NCBI RefSeq assembly: GCF_023061135.1
Contig: NZ_JAKGAN010000010.1
Coordinates: 38,726-102,725, forward strand
Length of the DNA stretch: 64,000 nt
Direction: 5' to 3'
From: Chromohalobacter sarecensis
Lineage (GTDB): Bacteria; Pseudomonadota; Gammaproteobacteria; Pseudomonadales; Halomonadaceae
Below are positions 35,224 to 44,659 of this stretch, one piece after another (position 1 is the stretch's first letter; the number at the start of each line of letters is the position of its first letter). A program made the position numbers and the translations under genes. The notes beneath the pieces are model-generated. The model was not told the DNA's origin. It saw only the letters and a list, made by a program, of their open reading frames with translations, and ran no database searches.

Positions 35224-36831
35224 GTGACGGATAAGCAATCGCAGGCAGCGCCGGAAGACGACGCGTCGCCAGCGTCGGAGGTGCAGCCTTCGGCGCGTGG
35301 CGGTCTGTTGCGCTCGGGGATGGTGGTCAGCACGATGACCATGCTCTCGCGCGTGCTGGGATTGGCGCGCGATGTCGTGATCGCGGCCTTGTTCGGCGCC
35401 GGTAGCGGCGCGGATGCCTTCTTCGTCGCCTTCAAGATTCCCAACTTCATGCGCCGCCTGTTTGCCGAGGGCGCCTTCAACCAGGCGTTCATTCCGGTGC
35501 TCTCCGAGTATGCCACTCAGCGAACCCGCGAGGAGGTGCGCGAACTGCTCGATGCGGTGGCGGGCAGCCTCGGCGTAATACTGGCCCTGCTCAGCGCCGT
35601 GGCGATGCTGCTCGCGCCCTGGTTGGTGTGGCTGTTCGCGCCGGGCTTCAGCGCCGACCCGGGCAAGCTGGCGTTGACCGCCGACATGCTGCGACTGACG
35701 TTCCCCTATCTGTGGCTGATTTCGCTGACCGCCTTCGCGGGGAGCGTGCTCAACACCTGGAATCGCTTCGCCGTGCCGGCGTTTACTCCGGTGCTGCTCA
35801 ACCTGTCGTTGATCGGCGCGGCCCTGGGGCTGACGCCCTGGATGCAGGACCCGGCCATGGCGCTGGCCTGGGGGGTGCTGATCGCGGGTGTCGTTCAACT
35901 GGGGTTTCAAGTGCCGTTTCTGGCACGCCTGGGGCTGACGCCACGCCCCTGGCCCAACTTCCGGCACCCGGGCGTGCGGCGCATCCTGGCGCTGATGGCG
36001 CCGGCGCTATTCGGGGTATCGGTGTCGCAGATCAATCTGCTGCTGGATACCGTGCTGGCGTCGTTTCTGGCATCGGGCAGCGTGTCCTGGCTTTACTACT
36101 CGGATCGCCTGGTGGAATTGCCGCTGGGCGTTTTCGGCGTAGCACTGGGTACGGTGATCCTGCCGGCGCTCTCCAAACGTCATGCCGAGCAGTCGTCGGC
36201 GCACTTTGCGAAGATGCTCGACTGGGCGCTGCGTGCGGTGCTGCTGATCGCGCTTCCTGCGGCCCTGGCGTTGGTGTTGCTGGCCGAGCCATTGCTGGTG
36301 AGTCTGTTCCACTACGGGGCGATGACGGATCACGATATCGTGATGGCAGCGCGCAGCATGCGGGCCTATGCGCTGGGGCTGTTGCCCTTCATGCTCATCA
36401 AGGTGCTGGCGCCGGGATACTTCGCGCGCCAGGACACCAAGACGCCGGTCAAGATCGGCATCGTGGCAATGGTCGCCAACATGGTCTTGAACCTGCTGTT
36501 GATCTGGCCGCTGGCGCATGCGGGTCTGGCGTTGGCCACGGCACTGTCGGCGTTTCTCAATGCCGGCTTGCTGGGCTGGGGACTACGGCGGCGCGGCGTG
36601 CTGACATTTCAGCCGGGGTGGGGACGCTACGCGTTGACACTCGGCGGCGGCTGCGTCGTCATGGGAGCCGGGCTTTGGTGGTTGTGCCCCGAATGGCATC
36701 AGTGGCTGGCTTGGGGCGTATGGCAGCGCGCGGCGACACTGCTGGGGCTGACCCTGGGCGGTGCGCTGGTCTATTTTGGATGGCTGGCGCTGTGCGGGGT
36801 GCGCCTCAGGCATTTCCGCTTGCGTGGCTGA
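35224..36831 (+). CDS. murJ: MurJ, lipid II flippase
   Basis: 535 residues, about 14 membrane helices, flips the peptidoglycan precursor lipid II across the inner membrane. GTG start at 35224 with GGAGG 7 bases upstream. The N-terminal RSGMVVSTMTMLSRVLGLARD and FKIPNFMRRLFAEGAFNQAF are the MVF-family signature; Arg residues in these helices line the cavity. Then ribF follows in the usual order. Confidence 0.96.
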   Translation: MTDKQSQAAPEDDASPASEVQPSARGGLLRSGMVVSTMTMLSRVLGLARDVVIAALFGAGSGADAFFVAFKIPNFMRRLFAEGAFNQAFIPVLSEYATQRTREEVRELLDAVAGSLGVILALLSAVAMLLAPWLVWLFAPGFSADPGKLALTADMLRLTFPYLWLISLTAFAGSVLNTWNRFAVPAFTPVLLNLSLIGAALGLTPWMQDPAMALAWGVLIAGVVQLGFQVPFLARLGLTPRPWPNFRHPGVRRILALMAPALFGVSVSQINLLLDTVLASFLASGSVSWLYYSDRLVELPLGVFGVALGTVILPALSKRHAEQSSAHFAKMLDWALRAVLLIALPAALALVLLAEPLLVSLFHYGAMTDHDIVMAARSMRAYALGLLPFMLIKVLAPGYFARQDTKTPVKIGIVAMVANMVLNLLLIWPLAHAGLALATALSAFLNAGLLGWGLRRRGVLTFQPGWGRYALTLGGGCVVMGAGLWWLCPEWHQWLAWGVWQRAATLLGLTLGGALVYFGWLALCGVRLRHFRLRG

Positions 36832-36855
36832 TGGCGGGACCGGCATGGCGGATGG

Positions 36856-36884
36856 CTGTCAGTTGCCGCCCCCTTGGTTATAAT
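36856..36884 (+). promoter_or_regulatory. Possible promoter of the ribF-ileS-lspA genes
   Basis: Perfect TATAAT at 36879-36884 with a moderate -35 (CTGTCA, 36856-36861) at 17 bp, 30 bases before ribF. Confidence 0.45.
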
Positions 36885-36913
36885 CGAACGTTTCACCGGC
36901 ATATGAACGGCAC

Positions 36914-37981
36914 ATGGAACTGATCAGAGGACTGCACAATCTGCGCGAGGCGGGCCCGTGCGTGGCGACGATCGGCAATTTCGATGGCGTGCATCGCGGT
37001 CATCAGGCGATCCTCGATCAGCTCAAGAGCCGCGCCACGGCGCTGGGGTTGCCGATGACGGTGGTCGTCTTCGAGCCCCAGCCACGCGAGTATTTTGCCG
37101 GCGAGCAGGCGCCGCCGCGGTTGAGTCGGCTGCGCGACAAGGTCGAACTGCTGGGCGAATACGGCGCCGAACGCGTCGTCTGCCTGCCCTTCAACGCTGC
37201 TTTGCGAAGTCTGACGGCCGATGAGTTCATCGAGCGCGTGCTGATCCGGGGGCTGGGCGTCAAGCATCTCGTGGTGGGTGACGACTTTCGCTTCGGCTGT
37301 GACCGGGCGGGTGATTTCGCGTTGCTGCAACGCGTGGGCGAACGCCGGGGGTTTGAGGTCGAGCATACGCGTACCTTTGCCCTCGACGATGAGCGGGTCT
37401 CGAGCACCCGCGTACGCACCCTGCTGGCTAGCGGCAACTTCGCCCAGGCCACGCGACTGTTAGGACGCCCTTACCAACTCTCGGGGCGTGTGGTCGCCGA
37501 CCGGCAACTGGGGCGTACCATCGGCGTGCCCACCGCCAATCTGCCATTGACGTCGCGCTCCCTGGCATTACGCGGTATCTATGCCTGCGTCACGCGGCTG
37601 CCCGATGGCCGCGAGCTGCCGGGGGCGGCCAACATCGGTTGGCGGCCGACGGTGGGCAGCACACGGCCGGTGCTGGAGGTGCATCTGTTCGATTTCGACG
37701 GTGACCTCTATGGCCAGCGTCTCACGGTCGTGCCCTGTGCGCGGCTGCGAGGCGAGGTCAATTTTGCGGGGCTGGAGGCCCTGACGCGTCAGATTCATGC
37801 CGATCTGGCGCAGGCACGTCGCTACTTCCGCACGGCGACGCCGCTCGATGCTGCCGCGCTCGAGCTGCCGTGCGTTTCGACTGGCTGGACTTATCCGCTG
37901 GCCTCGGCGCCTCTGGCGCCCGAGCCTTCGACTTCCGACTCCTCGGCCGGCGTTCGCCCGGCTGACCAAGACGATGGCTGA
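36914..37981 (+). CDS. ribF: RibF, riboflavin kinase/FAD synthetase
   Basis: Converts riboflavin to FMN and then FAD. 355 residues: an N-terminal nucleotidyltransferase domain with GNFDGVHRGHQ and STRVRTLLASG, and a C-terminal flavokinase with GRTIGVPTANL and GAANIGWRPTVGS. It is about 40 residues longer than usual; the extra tail (from about 315) is rich in A, P, S and T and looks unstructured. ileS starts 9 bases later. Confidence 0.95.
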   Translation: MELIRGLHNLREAGPCVATIGNFDGVHRGHQAILDQLKSRATALGLPMTVVVFEPQPREYFAGEQAPPRLSRLRDKVELLGEYGAERVVCLPFNAALRSLTADEFIERVLIRGLGVKHLVVGDDFRFGCDRAGDFALLQRVGERRGFEVEHTRTFALDDERVSSTRVRTLLASGNFAQATRLLGRPYQLSGRVVADRQLGRTIGVPTANLPLTSRSLALRGIYACVTRLPDGRELPGAANIGWRPTVGSTRPVLEVHLFDFDGDLYGQRLTVVPCARLRGEVNFAGLEALTRQIHADLAQARRYFRTATPLDAAALELPCVSTGWTYPLASAPLAPEPSTSDSSAGVRPADQDDG

Positions 37982-37990
37982 CCTTCCGCT

Positions 37991-40831
37991 ATGAGCGATT
38001 ACAAACACACCCTGAACCTCCCCGAAACCGACTTCCCCATGCGTGGCATGTTGCCCAAGCGTGAACCGGGGCGGGTATCGCAATGGCAGGACATGAACCT
38101 CTATCAGCGCCTGCGCGAAACGCGCGCCGGGCGTGAGAGCTTCGTGCTGCACGATGGCCCTCCCTACGCCAACGGCAGCATTCATATCGGTCATGCCGTC
38201 AACAAGATCCTCAAGGATATCGTCGTCAAGTCGAAGGCACTGGCGGGTTTTGATGCCCCCTACGTGCCGGGTTGGGACTGCCACGGTCTGCCCATCGAAC
38301 ACAAGGTGGAGACCACCCACGGCAAGCATCTCGCCGCCGGTGAGGCCCGTGATCTATGCCGCGAGTACGCGGGAGCGCAGATCGAGGCGCAGAAGACTGA
38401 CTTCGTGCGTCTGGGGGTGATCGGCGACTGGGATCATCCGTATCGCACCATGGACTTCGCCAACGAGGCGGGCGAGATCCGCGCGCTGGCCAAGATGGTC
38501 GAGGGGGGTTATGTCTTCAAGGGCTTGAAGCCGGTCAATTGGTGCTTCGATTGCGGCTCGGCGCTGGCCGAGGCCGAGGTCGAGTACGCCGATAAACAAT
38601 CCGATGCCATCGATGTCGCCTTCACCGCCGCCGAGCCTGCCAAGCTGGCGGCGGCGTTCGGGCTCACCTCGCTCGACAAGCCGGCGGCGATCGTCATCTG
38701 GACCACCACGCCGTGGACCATTCCCGCCAACCAGGCGCTGAACGTACATCCCGACTTCAACTACGCGCTGGTCGATACCGGTGAGCGGCTGTTGGTGCTC
38801 GCCGAGGACCTGGTCGAAAGCTGTATGGCGCGTTACGGCCTCGAGGGCGAGGTCGTGGCCACCACCACGGGGACGGCGTTTGATGCCCTGACATTTCATC
38901 ATCCGTTCTACGAGCGCGTGGCGCCGGTGTATCTCGCCGATTACGTCACCGTGGAAGAGGGCAGCACCGGGATCGTGCACTCCGCGCCGTCGTACGGCCT
39001 GGATGACTTCATGACCTGCCGCGAGCACGGCATGAGCTTCGATGACATGCTCAATCCCGTGCAGGGCAATGGCGTGTACCGCGATGACCTGCCGTTCTTC
39101 GGCGGGATGATGATCTGGAAGGCCAATCCCCAGATCGTCGACAAGTTGCGTGAAGTGAATGCGCTGATGGTGCACACGCCGATCACGCACAGCTACATGC
39201 ACTGCTGGCGCCACAAGACGCCGGTCATCTACCGCGCCACCGCGCAGTGGTTCGTGGGCATGGACCGCGAGGACGACGCGGGGCGCACCCTGCGCCAGCG
39301 CGCCTTGGAAGGCGTCGAGGCGACGCAGTTCGTGCCCGCCTGGGGCAAGGCGCGCCTGCACTCGATGATCGCCAACCGCCCCGACTGGTGCATCTCGCGG
39401 CAACGCAACTGGGGCGTGCCGATTCCGTTCTTCCTGCACAGGCAAACCGGGGAGTGGCACCCGCGCACCGTCGAACTGATGGAAGACGTCGCCAAACGTG
39501 TCGAAGCCGAGGGGCTCGACGCCTGGTTCCGCCTCGATGCCCAGGAACTACTGGGTGACGAGGCTGGCGACTATGAGAAAGTCACCGATACCCTGGATGT
39601 GTGGTTCGATTCCGGCACCACGCATTGGCATGTGCTGCGTGGCTCGCATTCGCTGGGACACGACCACGGGCCGCGTGCCGACCTGTATCTCGAGGGCTCC
39701 GATCAGCATCGCGGCTGGTTCCATTCCTCGCTGCTCACCGGTTGCGCCATCGACGGTCATGCGCCCTACAAAGCGCTGCTGACCCACGGCTTTACCGTCG
39801 ACGAGAAGGGACGCAAGATGTCCAAGTCGATGGGCAATGTCATCGCACCGCAGCAGGTGATGGATAAGCTGGGCGCGGATATTCTGCGCCTGTGGGTGGC
39901 GTCCACCGACTATTCCGGTGAGATGGCGGTTTCCGACGAGATCTTGAAGCGCACCGCCGATGTGTATCGTCGTATTCGCAACACCGCGCGCTTCTTGCTG
40001 GCCAACTTGAATGGCTTCGATCCCGCGCGTGATGCCGTGGCGTTCGAGGACATGCTGGCCCTGGATCAGTGGGCGGTGGACCGTGCCGCGCAGCTTCAGG
40101 AACGCATGCGGACGGCCTATGACGACTACCGCTTCCGTGACGTCTATCAGCAGGTGCACGATTTCTGCGCCCACGAGTTGGGTGGCTTCTACCTGGACGT
40201 GATCAAGGATCGCCAGTACACCACCCAGGCCAATTCGCTCGCGCGACGCAGTTGCCAGACGGCGCTCTATCATGTGGTCGAGGCGTTGGTGCGTTGGGTG
40301 GCGCCGATTCTGTCCTTCACCGCCGAGGAAATCTACGAGGCCATCCCCGGCGTGCGCGGCGATAGCGTGCTGCTGGAGGAATACTACCTGCATCTAGCGA
40401 CCCTGAAGGCGAATGCCGTGATGGGGCGTGAGTTCTGGTCACGGGTGCTCGAGGTCAAGCAGGCGGTCAACAAGTGCCTGGAAGACGCGCGTAACGCCAA
40501 GGTGATACGCAACAGTCTCGCTGCAGAGGTCACGCTCTACGCCGACGACGGCTTGCGCGAGACCTTGTCGCAGCTCGGCGATGAGCTGCGTTTCGTGCTG
40601 TTGACCAGCGAGGTGCATCTGGCGTCGCTGAACGCGGCGGGCAGCGAGCAGGCCGAGGCCAGCGAGCTCGACGGCCTCAAGGTGGGCGTGATGGAAAGTC
40701 CGCACACCAAGTGCGAGCGCTGCTGGCATCATCGCGCGGATGTGGGGACGCATGCTGCCGATCCGAACCTGTGCGGCCGTTGCCTGAGCAATCTGCCCGA
40801 CGGGCCGGGCGAAACGCGCCGCTATGCCTGA
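37991..40831 (+). CDS. ileS: Isoleucyl-tRNA synthetase
   Basis: 946 residues. Class I signatures: [11 protein letters not shown] (HIGH at 65-68) and KMSKS (609-613), with the editing domain between ([11 protein letters not shown]) and a C-terminal zinc site Cys908/911 and Cys928/931. This is the eubacterial mupirocin-sensitive-type architecture. The stop lies inside a short tandem repeat (40821-40861). Part of ribF-ileS-lspA. Confidence 0.98.
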   Translation: MSDYKHTLNLPETDFPMRGMLPKREPGRVSQWQDMNLYQRLRETRAGRESFVLHDGPPYANGSIHIGHAVNKILKDIVVKSKALAGFDAPYVPGWDCHGLPIEHKVETTHGKHLAAGEARDLCREYAGAQIEAQKTDFVRLGVIGDWDHPYRTMDFANEAGEIRALAKMVEGGYVFKGLKPVNWCFDCGSALAEAEVEYADKQSDAIDVAFTAAEPAKLAAAFGLTSLDKPAAIVIWTTTPWTIPANQALNVHPDFNYALVDTGERLLVLAEDLVESCMARYGLEGEVVATTTGTAFDALTFHHPFYERVAPVYLADYVTVEEGSTGIVHSAPSYGLDDFMTCREHGMSFDDMLNPVQGNGVYRDDLPFFGGMMIWKANPQIVDKLREVNALMVHTPITHSYMHCWRHKTPVIYRATAQWFVGMDREDDAGRTLRQRALEGVEATQFVPAWGKARLHSMIANRPDWCISRQRNWGVPIPFFLHRQTGEWHPRTVELMEDVAKRVEAEGLDAWFRLDAQELLGDEAGDYEKVTDTLDVWFDSGTTHWHVLRGSHSLGHDHGPRADLYLEGSDQHRGWFHSSLLTGCAIDGHAPYKALLTHGFTVDEKGRKMSKSMGNVIAPQQVMDKLGADILRLWVASTDYSGEMAVSDEILKRTADVYRRIRNTARFLLANLNGFDPARDAVAFEDMLALDQWAVDRAAQLQERMRTAYDDYRFRDVYQQVHDFCAHELGGFYLDVIKDRQYTTQANSLARRSCQTALYHVVEALVRWVAPILSFTAEEIYEAIPGVRGDSVLLEEYYLHLATLKANAVMGREFWSRVLEVKQAVNKCLEDARNAKVIRNSLAAEVTLYADDGLRETLSQLGDELRFVLLTSEVHLASLNAAGSEQAEASELDGLKVGVMESPHTKCERCWHHRADVGTHAADPNLCGRCLSNLPDGPGETRRYA

Positions 40832-40861
40832 CGCTGCTATGCCTGACGCTGCTATGCCTGA
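40821..40861 (+). repeat. 15-bp tandem repeat across the ileS stop
   Basis: The 15-base unit GCTATGCCTGACGCT occurs twice (40821-40835, 40836-40850) and a third partial copy follows (40851-40861). The first unit encodes the last two ileS codons and its TGA; later copies lie in the spacer to lspA. Confidence 0.9.
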
Positions 40862-40911
40862 TGACGCATCATGGGCCATAGTGCCGCTTGATCATGACAT
40901 GAGAGGCTCGA

Positions 40912-41457
40912 ATGAACGACGCTGCAACGCCTGATCGACCGGTATCGCCGCCCATGCAGCGGCCTTTACGCTGGCTGTGGCTGACGCTACTGGTGATCGT
41001 GCTGGATCTAGGCAGCAAATGGTTCGCCAGCACGTATTTGATCTATGCACAGCCGGTCGAATTATTGCCGGTGTTCAACTTCACGCTGCTGCACAACACC
41101 GGCGCGGCGTTCAGCTTCCTGGCCGATCACGCCGGGTGGCAGCGCTGGCTGTTCGCGGCCATCGCCCTCGGCGTGAGTATCGGTCTGACCATTTGGTTGA
41201 CGCGTCTCAAGGCCGATGAACGCCTCTCGGCGGCGGCGATTGCGCTGGTGATCGGCGGGGCGCTGGGCAATCTCTACGACCGTCTGGTGCATGGCTACGT
41301 GGTCGACTTTCTGTCGTTTCATTGGCAGGGAAATTACTTCCCCGCCTTTAACTTGGCCGATACCGCCATCACCTTGGGGGCCATTGGCTTGATTCTGGCC
41401 TCCCTGCGTGACGGCCGACGACACACGGCAACATCCGATAAGAGAGACGCCCCATGA
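40912..41457 (+). CDS. lspA: LspA, lipoprotein signal peptidase
   Basis: Cleaves prolipoproteins after lipid modification. 181 residues, four membrane helices, aspartyl protease with Asp123 (GNLYDRLVHGYVVDF) and Asp150 (FNLADTAI), equivalent to the catalytic pair of E. coli LspA; HNTGAAFSFL is also conserved. The N-terminus is ~10 residues longer than in E. coli. ATG 40912 follows GAGAGG; ATGA overlap with fkpB. Confidence 0.96.
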   Translation: MNDAATPDRPVSPPMQRPLRWLWLTLLVIVLDLGSKWFASTYLIYAQPVELLPVFNFTLLHNTGAAFSFLADHAGWQRWLFAAIALGVSIGLTIWLTRLKADERLSAAAIALVIGGALGNLYDRLVHGYVVDFLSFHWQGNYFPAFNLADTAITLGAIGLILASLRDGRRHTATSDKRDAP

Positions 41458-41897
41458 GTGAATACCGCATCGGCGATGGGATGGAAGTGACGTTGCATTT
41501 CACCGTCAAGCTGGAAGATGAGACGGTGATCGATTCCACCCGCGACAAGGCACCGGCGACGTTTCAGGTCGGCGATGGTAATCTGCCACCGGGGTTCGAG
41601 GCGCCGCTCAAGGACATGACCGAGGGCGAGACCGGCCGTTTTACCATCACGCCCGAGCACGCCTTCGGTCAGCACAATCCGCAGAACGTGCAGCGCCTGC
41701 CGCGTGACCAGTTCGACGATGATCTTGAAGTCGGTACGATGATGTCGTTCACCGACCCGGGGGGCGGCGAGTTGCCCGGCGTCATCGCCGAAATCGACGA
41801 GCGCAATGTCGATGTAGACTTCAATCACCCGCTGGCGGGGCGTACCCTGACCTTCGAGGTAGAAGTGATCGAGGTTCATCCGGCCACGACCCATTAA
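41454..41897 (+). CDS. fkpB: FkpB/SlpA-like FKBP peptidyl-prolyl isomerase
   Basis: 147 residues: FKBP half-domains (MEVTLHFTVKLEDETVIDST, LPPGFEAPLKDMTEGE) surrounding an inserted IF/chaperone flap, the SlyD/SlpA type, but without SlyD's His-rich metal tail. Cytoplasmic folding helper. Coupled to lspA by ATGA, and followed by ispH, as in E. coli. Confidence 0.94.
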   Translation: MSEYRIGDGMEVTLHFTVKLEDETVIDSTRDKAPATFQVGDGNLPPGFEAPLKDMTEGETGRFTITPEHAFGQHNPQNVQRLPRDQFDDDLEVGTMMSFTDPGGGELPGVIAEIDERNVDVDFNHPLAGRTLTFEVEVIEVHPATTH

Positions 41898-41958
41898 GCT
41901 TTGACGGGCGCACGCCGCCCATCGATACGATGCCACGACGCATCGAGGCGAGGTAAGC

Positions 41959-42912
41959 ATGCAAATCAAGCTGGCCAATCCACGCGGTTTCTGTGCCGGT
42001 GTCGACCGCGCCATCGAGATCGTCAATCGCGCGCTCGATGTGTTCGGGCCCCCCATCTACGTGCGTCACGAAGTCGTCCACAACCGCTTCGTAGTGGATA
42101 GCCTGCGCGAGCGCGGCGCGGTATTCGTCGAGGAGTTGCATGAAATCCCCGACGACGTGATCGTCATCTTCTCCGCCCACGGCGTATCCCGCGCGGTCCA
42201 GCAAGAGGCCGAGCGGCGCGGGCTGCGCATCTTCGACGCCACCTGCCCGCTGGTCACCAAGGTGCATATGGAAGTCCTGCGCTACGCCAAGCGTGGTCAG
42301 GAGTGCGTGCTCATCGGGCATGCCGGCCATCCCGAGGTCGAGGGCACCATGGGGCGCTACGATACGTCCTTCGGTGGGCAGATCCACCTCGTCGAAGACG
42401 AGCAGGACGTGGCGAAGCTCGAGGTCAACGACCCCGAGCGGCTGGCGTTCGTCACCCAGACCACGCTTTCCATGGACGATACCTCAAGGGTCATCGACGC
42501 CCTGCGCGAGAAGTTTCCACGTATCGAAGGGCCGCGCAAGGACGACATCTGCTACGCCACCCAGAACCGCCAGGACGCCGTGCGCGAATTGGCCAGCGAA
42601 AGCCAACTGGTGCTGGTGGTGGGCAGCCCCAACAGTTCCAATTCCAACCGTCTGCGTGAACTGGCCGAGCGTACCGGTACGCCGGCGTATCTGATCGACA
42701 CCGCCGAGCAGATTCGCCCCGAGTGGGTAGAGGGTGTGGGCACCATCGGCATTACGGCCGGCGCCAGCGCCCCGGAAGTCCTCGTTCAGGCGGTCATCGA
42801 CCGGCTCAAGTCGCTCGGCGCCGAGGACCCCGATGAGCTCGCGGGGCAGGCAGAAGACATCACCTTCTCCATGCCCCAGGAACTGCGCGAGCAGGTGATC
42901 GCCAGCGCGTGA
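41959..42912 (+). CDS. ispH: IspH, HMBPP reductase
   Basis: Last step of the MEP pathway, making IPP and DMAPP with a [4Fe-4S] cluster. 317 residues. The three cluster cysteines are in [23 protein letters not shown] and [12 protein letters not shown]; the proton-relay Glu lies in [15 protein letters not shown] before ATG 41959. Last gene of the block; minor pilin genes start 130 bases downstream, as in pseudomonads. Confidence 0.97.
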   Translation: MQIKLANPRGFCAGVDRAIEIVNRALDVFGPPIYVRHEVVHNRFVVDSLRERGAVFVEELHEIPDDVIVIFSAHGVSRAVQQEAERRGLRIFDATCPLVTKVHMEVLRYAKRGQECVLIGHAGHPEVEGTMGRYDTSFGGQIHLVEDEQDVAKLEVNDPERLAFVTQTTLSMDDTSRVIDALREKFPRIEGPRKDDICYATQNRQDAVRELASESQLVLVVGSPNSSNSNRLRELAERTGTPAYLIDTAEQIRPEWVEGVGTIGITAGASAPEVLVQAVIDRLKSLGAEDPDELAGQAEDITFSMPQELREQVIASA

Positions 42913-42980
42913 GGCGCGTCGCTCTTTCGGTGTGACGTGAGCGTTACAATTCGTTGCAAAGTACGCTACATTGATAAAGC

Positions 42981-43001
42981 GCATGGGGCGTTGCCCCATG
43001 C
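42981..43001 (+). terminator. Hairpin after ispH
   Basis: 8-bp stem GCATGGGG/CCCCATGC with a 5-base loop but no T tail. Either a weak terminator or a leader structure for the pilin genes. Upstream TTGCAA and TACATTGAT-like elements may be a promoter. Confidence 0.4.
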
Positions 43002-43042
43002 CGCGTACGTAACGCGCCGCTTCACCGATCAGGAAGACGTAC

Positions 43043-43552
43043 GTGCCGCATTGTGCTTATCGCCTTCGCCACGTGTCGCATAGCCGTGGTTTCTCCCTTC
43101 TCGAATTGCTGATCGTGCTGGTGATCTTCGCGATCATGGCAAGCATCGCCGTGCCCAGCTTTCAGTCCTTGCGCCAGAACCAACAGCTCACCGACGCCAG
43201 CAACGAATTGGTCGCCGCACTGCGCCTGGCACGTGGCGAAGCCATCATGCGTGAAGCCGAGGTCACGCTGAGCGCAGTCGAAGACGATGACTGGGCGCAA
43301 GGCTGGCGTATAGCCGACGAGGATAATAAGACGATTGCCGTCCACCAGACGCTACCTGCCCAGCTTAGCGTGGGAGACGAGAACGCCCAGCGTCCCGGTA
43401 AAGTCACTTTCAATGATCTGGGATATCCGCAAGACGGGGAGGCGGCCAAGTGGCAATTGCGCCATGGACTATCGGACGACTCCCGCTGGGTGTGCTTGAG
43501 CCGCATCGGGCGTGCCTATGTCGCGGAATCAAACAAGGGGTGTGATTCGTGA
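43043..43552 (+). CDS. Minor pilin, GspH/FimT family (set 1)
   Basis: 169 residues from GTG 43043 with AGGAAG 6 bases upstream. Prepilin signal HSRG|FSLLELLIVLVI with Glu at +5 for PilD cleavage and methylation, then a GspH-like domain with WAQGWRIADEDN and C-terminal CLSRIGRAY. Minor pilins of this kind prime type IV pilus assembly. Start of a coupled row FimT-PilV-PilW-PilX. Confidence 0.88.
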   Translation: MPHCAYRLRHVSHSRGFSLLELLIVLVIFAIMASIAVPSFQSLRQNQQLTDASNELVAALRLARGEAIMREAEVTLSAVEDDDWAQGWRIADEDNKTIAVHQTLPAQLSVGDENAQRPGKVTFNDLGYPQDGEAAKWQLRHGLSDDSRWVCLSRIGRAYVAESNKGCDS

Positions 43553-44046
43553 TGAAATCGCCGATGTCGCGTCCGCCCCATCGCCAACGCGGCTTCGGGC
43601 TGATCGAAGTGCTGGTGGCGCTGACCATCCTATCCATCGGCATGCTGGGGCTTGCCGCCATGCAGCTCAAATCCTTGCAGGCCGCTCGCGAGAGTCTCAA
43701 TACGACAATCGCCACCATCATGGTCCGAGATATGAACGAACGCGCTTGGGCGCAGCAGGATCAGGGTGAGGCTTCTTGTAAAGAGCATCTTGAGGAGCTT
43801 GTGGGTGATTGGAAAGACTATGTCACAAAAAATGCCTCGATGCCTGATGTAGTACCCAAGAGAGAAGATTTGACCAAAGAAAGCTCTAACTCAGTAAATG
43901 GACGCTACTATGCCCTGACTATTGAGTGGGGCAGTGAAGACGATAACCACGTGGAGCTCGTATCTTTCTTGCCATGTAAGTCGTCACAGCTGCCAAATTC
44001 GTCACAGTCGTCGGAGACGGAAGAATCGGAGTCCGAGGATGACTAA
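43549..44046 (+). CDS. pilV: Minor pilin PilV (set 1)
   Basis: 165 residues. Signal QRG|FGLIEVLVALTILSIGMLGLAAMQ is the PilV form, followed by NTTIATIMVRDMNERAW. The C-terminal half is acidic with SSQSSETEESESEDD at the end and markedly AT-richer DNA than neighbours. Start GTG 43549 (GTGA overlap) or ATG 43552 (TGATG). The only internal cysteines are in ASCKE and LPCKS, which could pair. Confidence 0.85.
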   Translation: MMKSPMSRPPHRQRGFGLIEVLVALTILSIGMLGLAAMQLKSLQAARESLNTTIATIMVRDMNERAWAQQDQGEASCKEHLEELVGDWKDYVTKNASMPDVVPKREDLTKESSNSVNGRYYALTIEWGSEDDNHVELVSFLPCKSSQLPNSSQSSETEESESEDD

Positions 44047-44656
44047 TCAATACCAAAGAGGCTTCACGCTGATCGAAACGATGATCAGCATGCTGCTTGG
44101 ATTGATTATCCTCGGCGGCACTATCACGGCCTACCAAATGATCAGTGATCTTCGTGAGCAACGCGATGCCTATTACCAGCTGCAAGATGAGCTGATGTAT
44201 ATACACAGGGAGCTGTCTTCTACGGTCAAGGTGGCAAAGTCAGTCGAGATAAAAGATAAGGGAGATAGCCTTCTGTTAAATTCTTATCCGGTTGATGATA
44301 AAATAGAGTGCCCAAGCTTTGATGATGGTAGTGATTATATTACCTGGATGGAAGTGGGGGGTGATAATAATGATCGGACTTTTAAGTGCAAGGCAGGAGA
44401 TGAGAGGAAGGGATTAAATATTCTGCCGCTGCATTCTGAAGGGAATGCTTCTGAAGAGGAGGGAGCCGAGGAGCGTGCTGGTATAAGCTCAATAAGCTTT
44501 GAATGTCCGTCCTATGAATCCTGTGGACCGGATGAAAAGCTAAAGAGTGTCGTCGCTATTGTCGATTACTATGACCGGAAATGCGATCCAGATAATAAGT
44601 CGTGTAAAAAGAAAACCCTGAATTTTCATTTGTCTACACGTAATCCTGAGGGTTAG
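44039..44656 (+). CDS. pilW: Minor pilin PilW (set 1)
   Basis: 205 residues from ATG 44039, overlapping pilV by 8 bases. Signal YQRG|FTLIETMISMLLGLIILGG gives the PilW/PilJ type. The globular part is acidic and Cys-rich (IECPSF, FKCKAGD, FECPSYESCGPD, RKCDPDNKSCKKK). Base composition from about 44200 is AT-rich, with many AAT, GAT, AAA codons unlike the housekeeping genes next door. Confidence 0.82.
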   Translation: MTNQYQRGFTLIETMISMLLGLIILGGTITAYQMISDLREQRDAYYQLQDELMYIHRELSSTVKVAKSVEIKDKGDSLLLNSYPVDDKIECPSFDDGSDYITWMEVGGDNNDRTFKCKAGDERKGLNILPLHSEGNASEEEGAEERAGISSISFECPSYESCGPDEKLKSVVAIVDYYDRKCDPDNKSCKKKTLNFHLSTRNPEG

Positions 44657-44659
44657 CAA

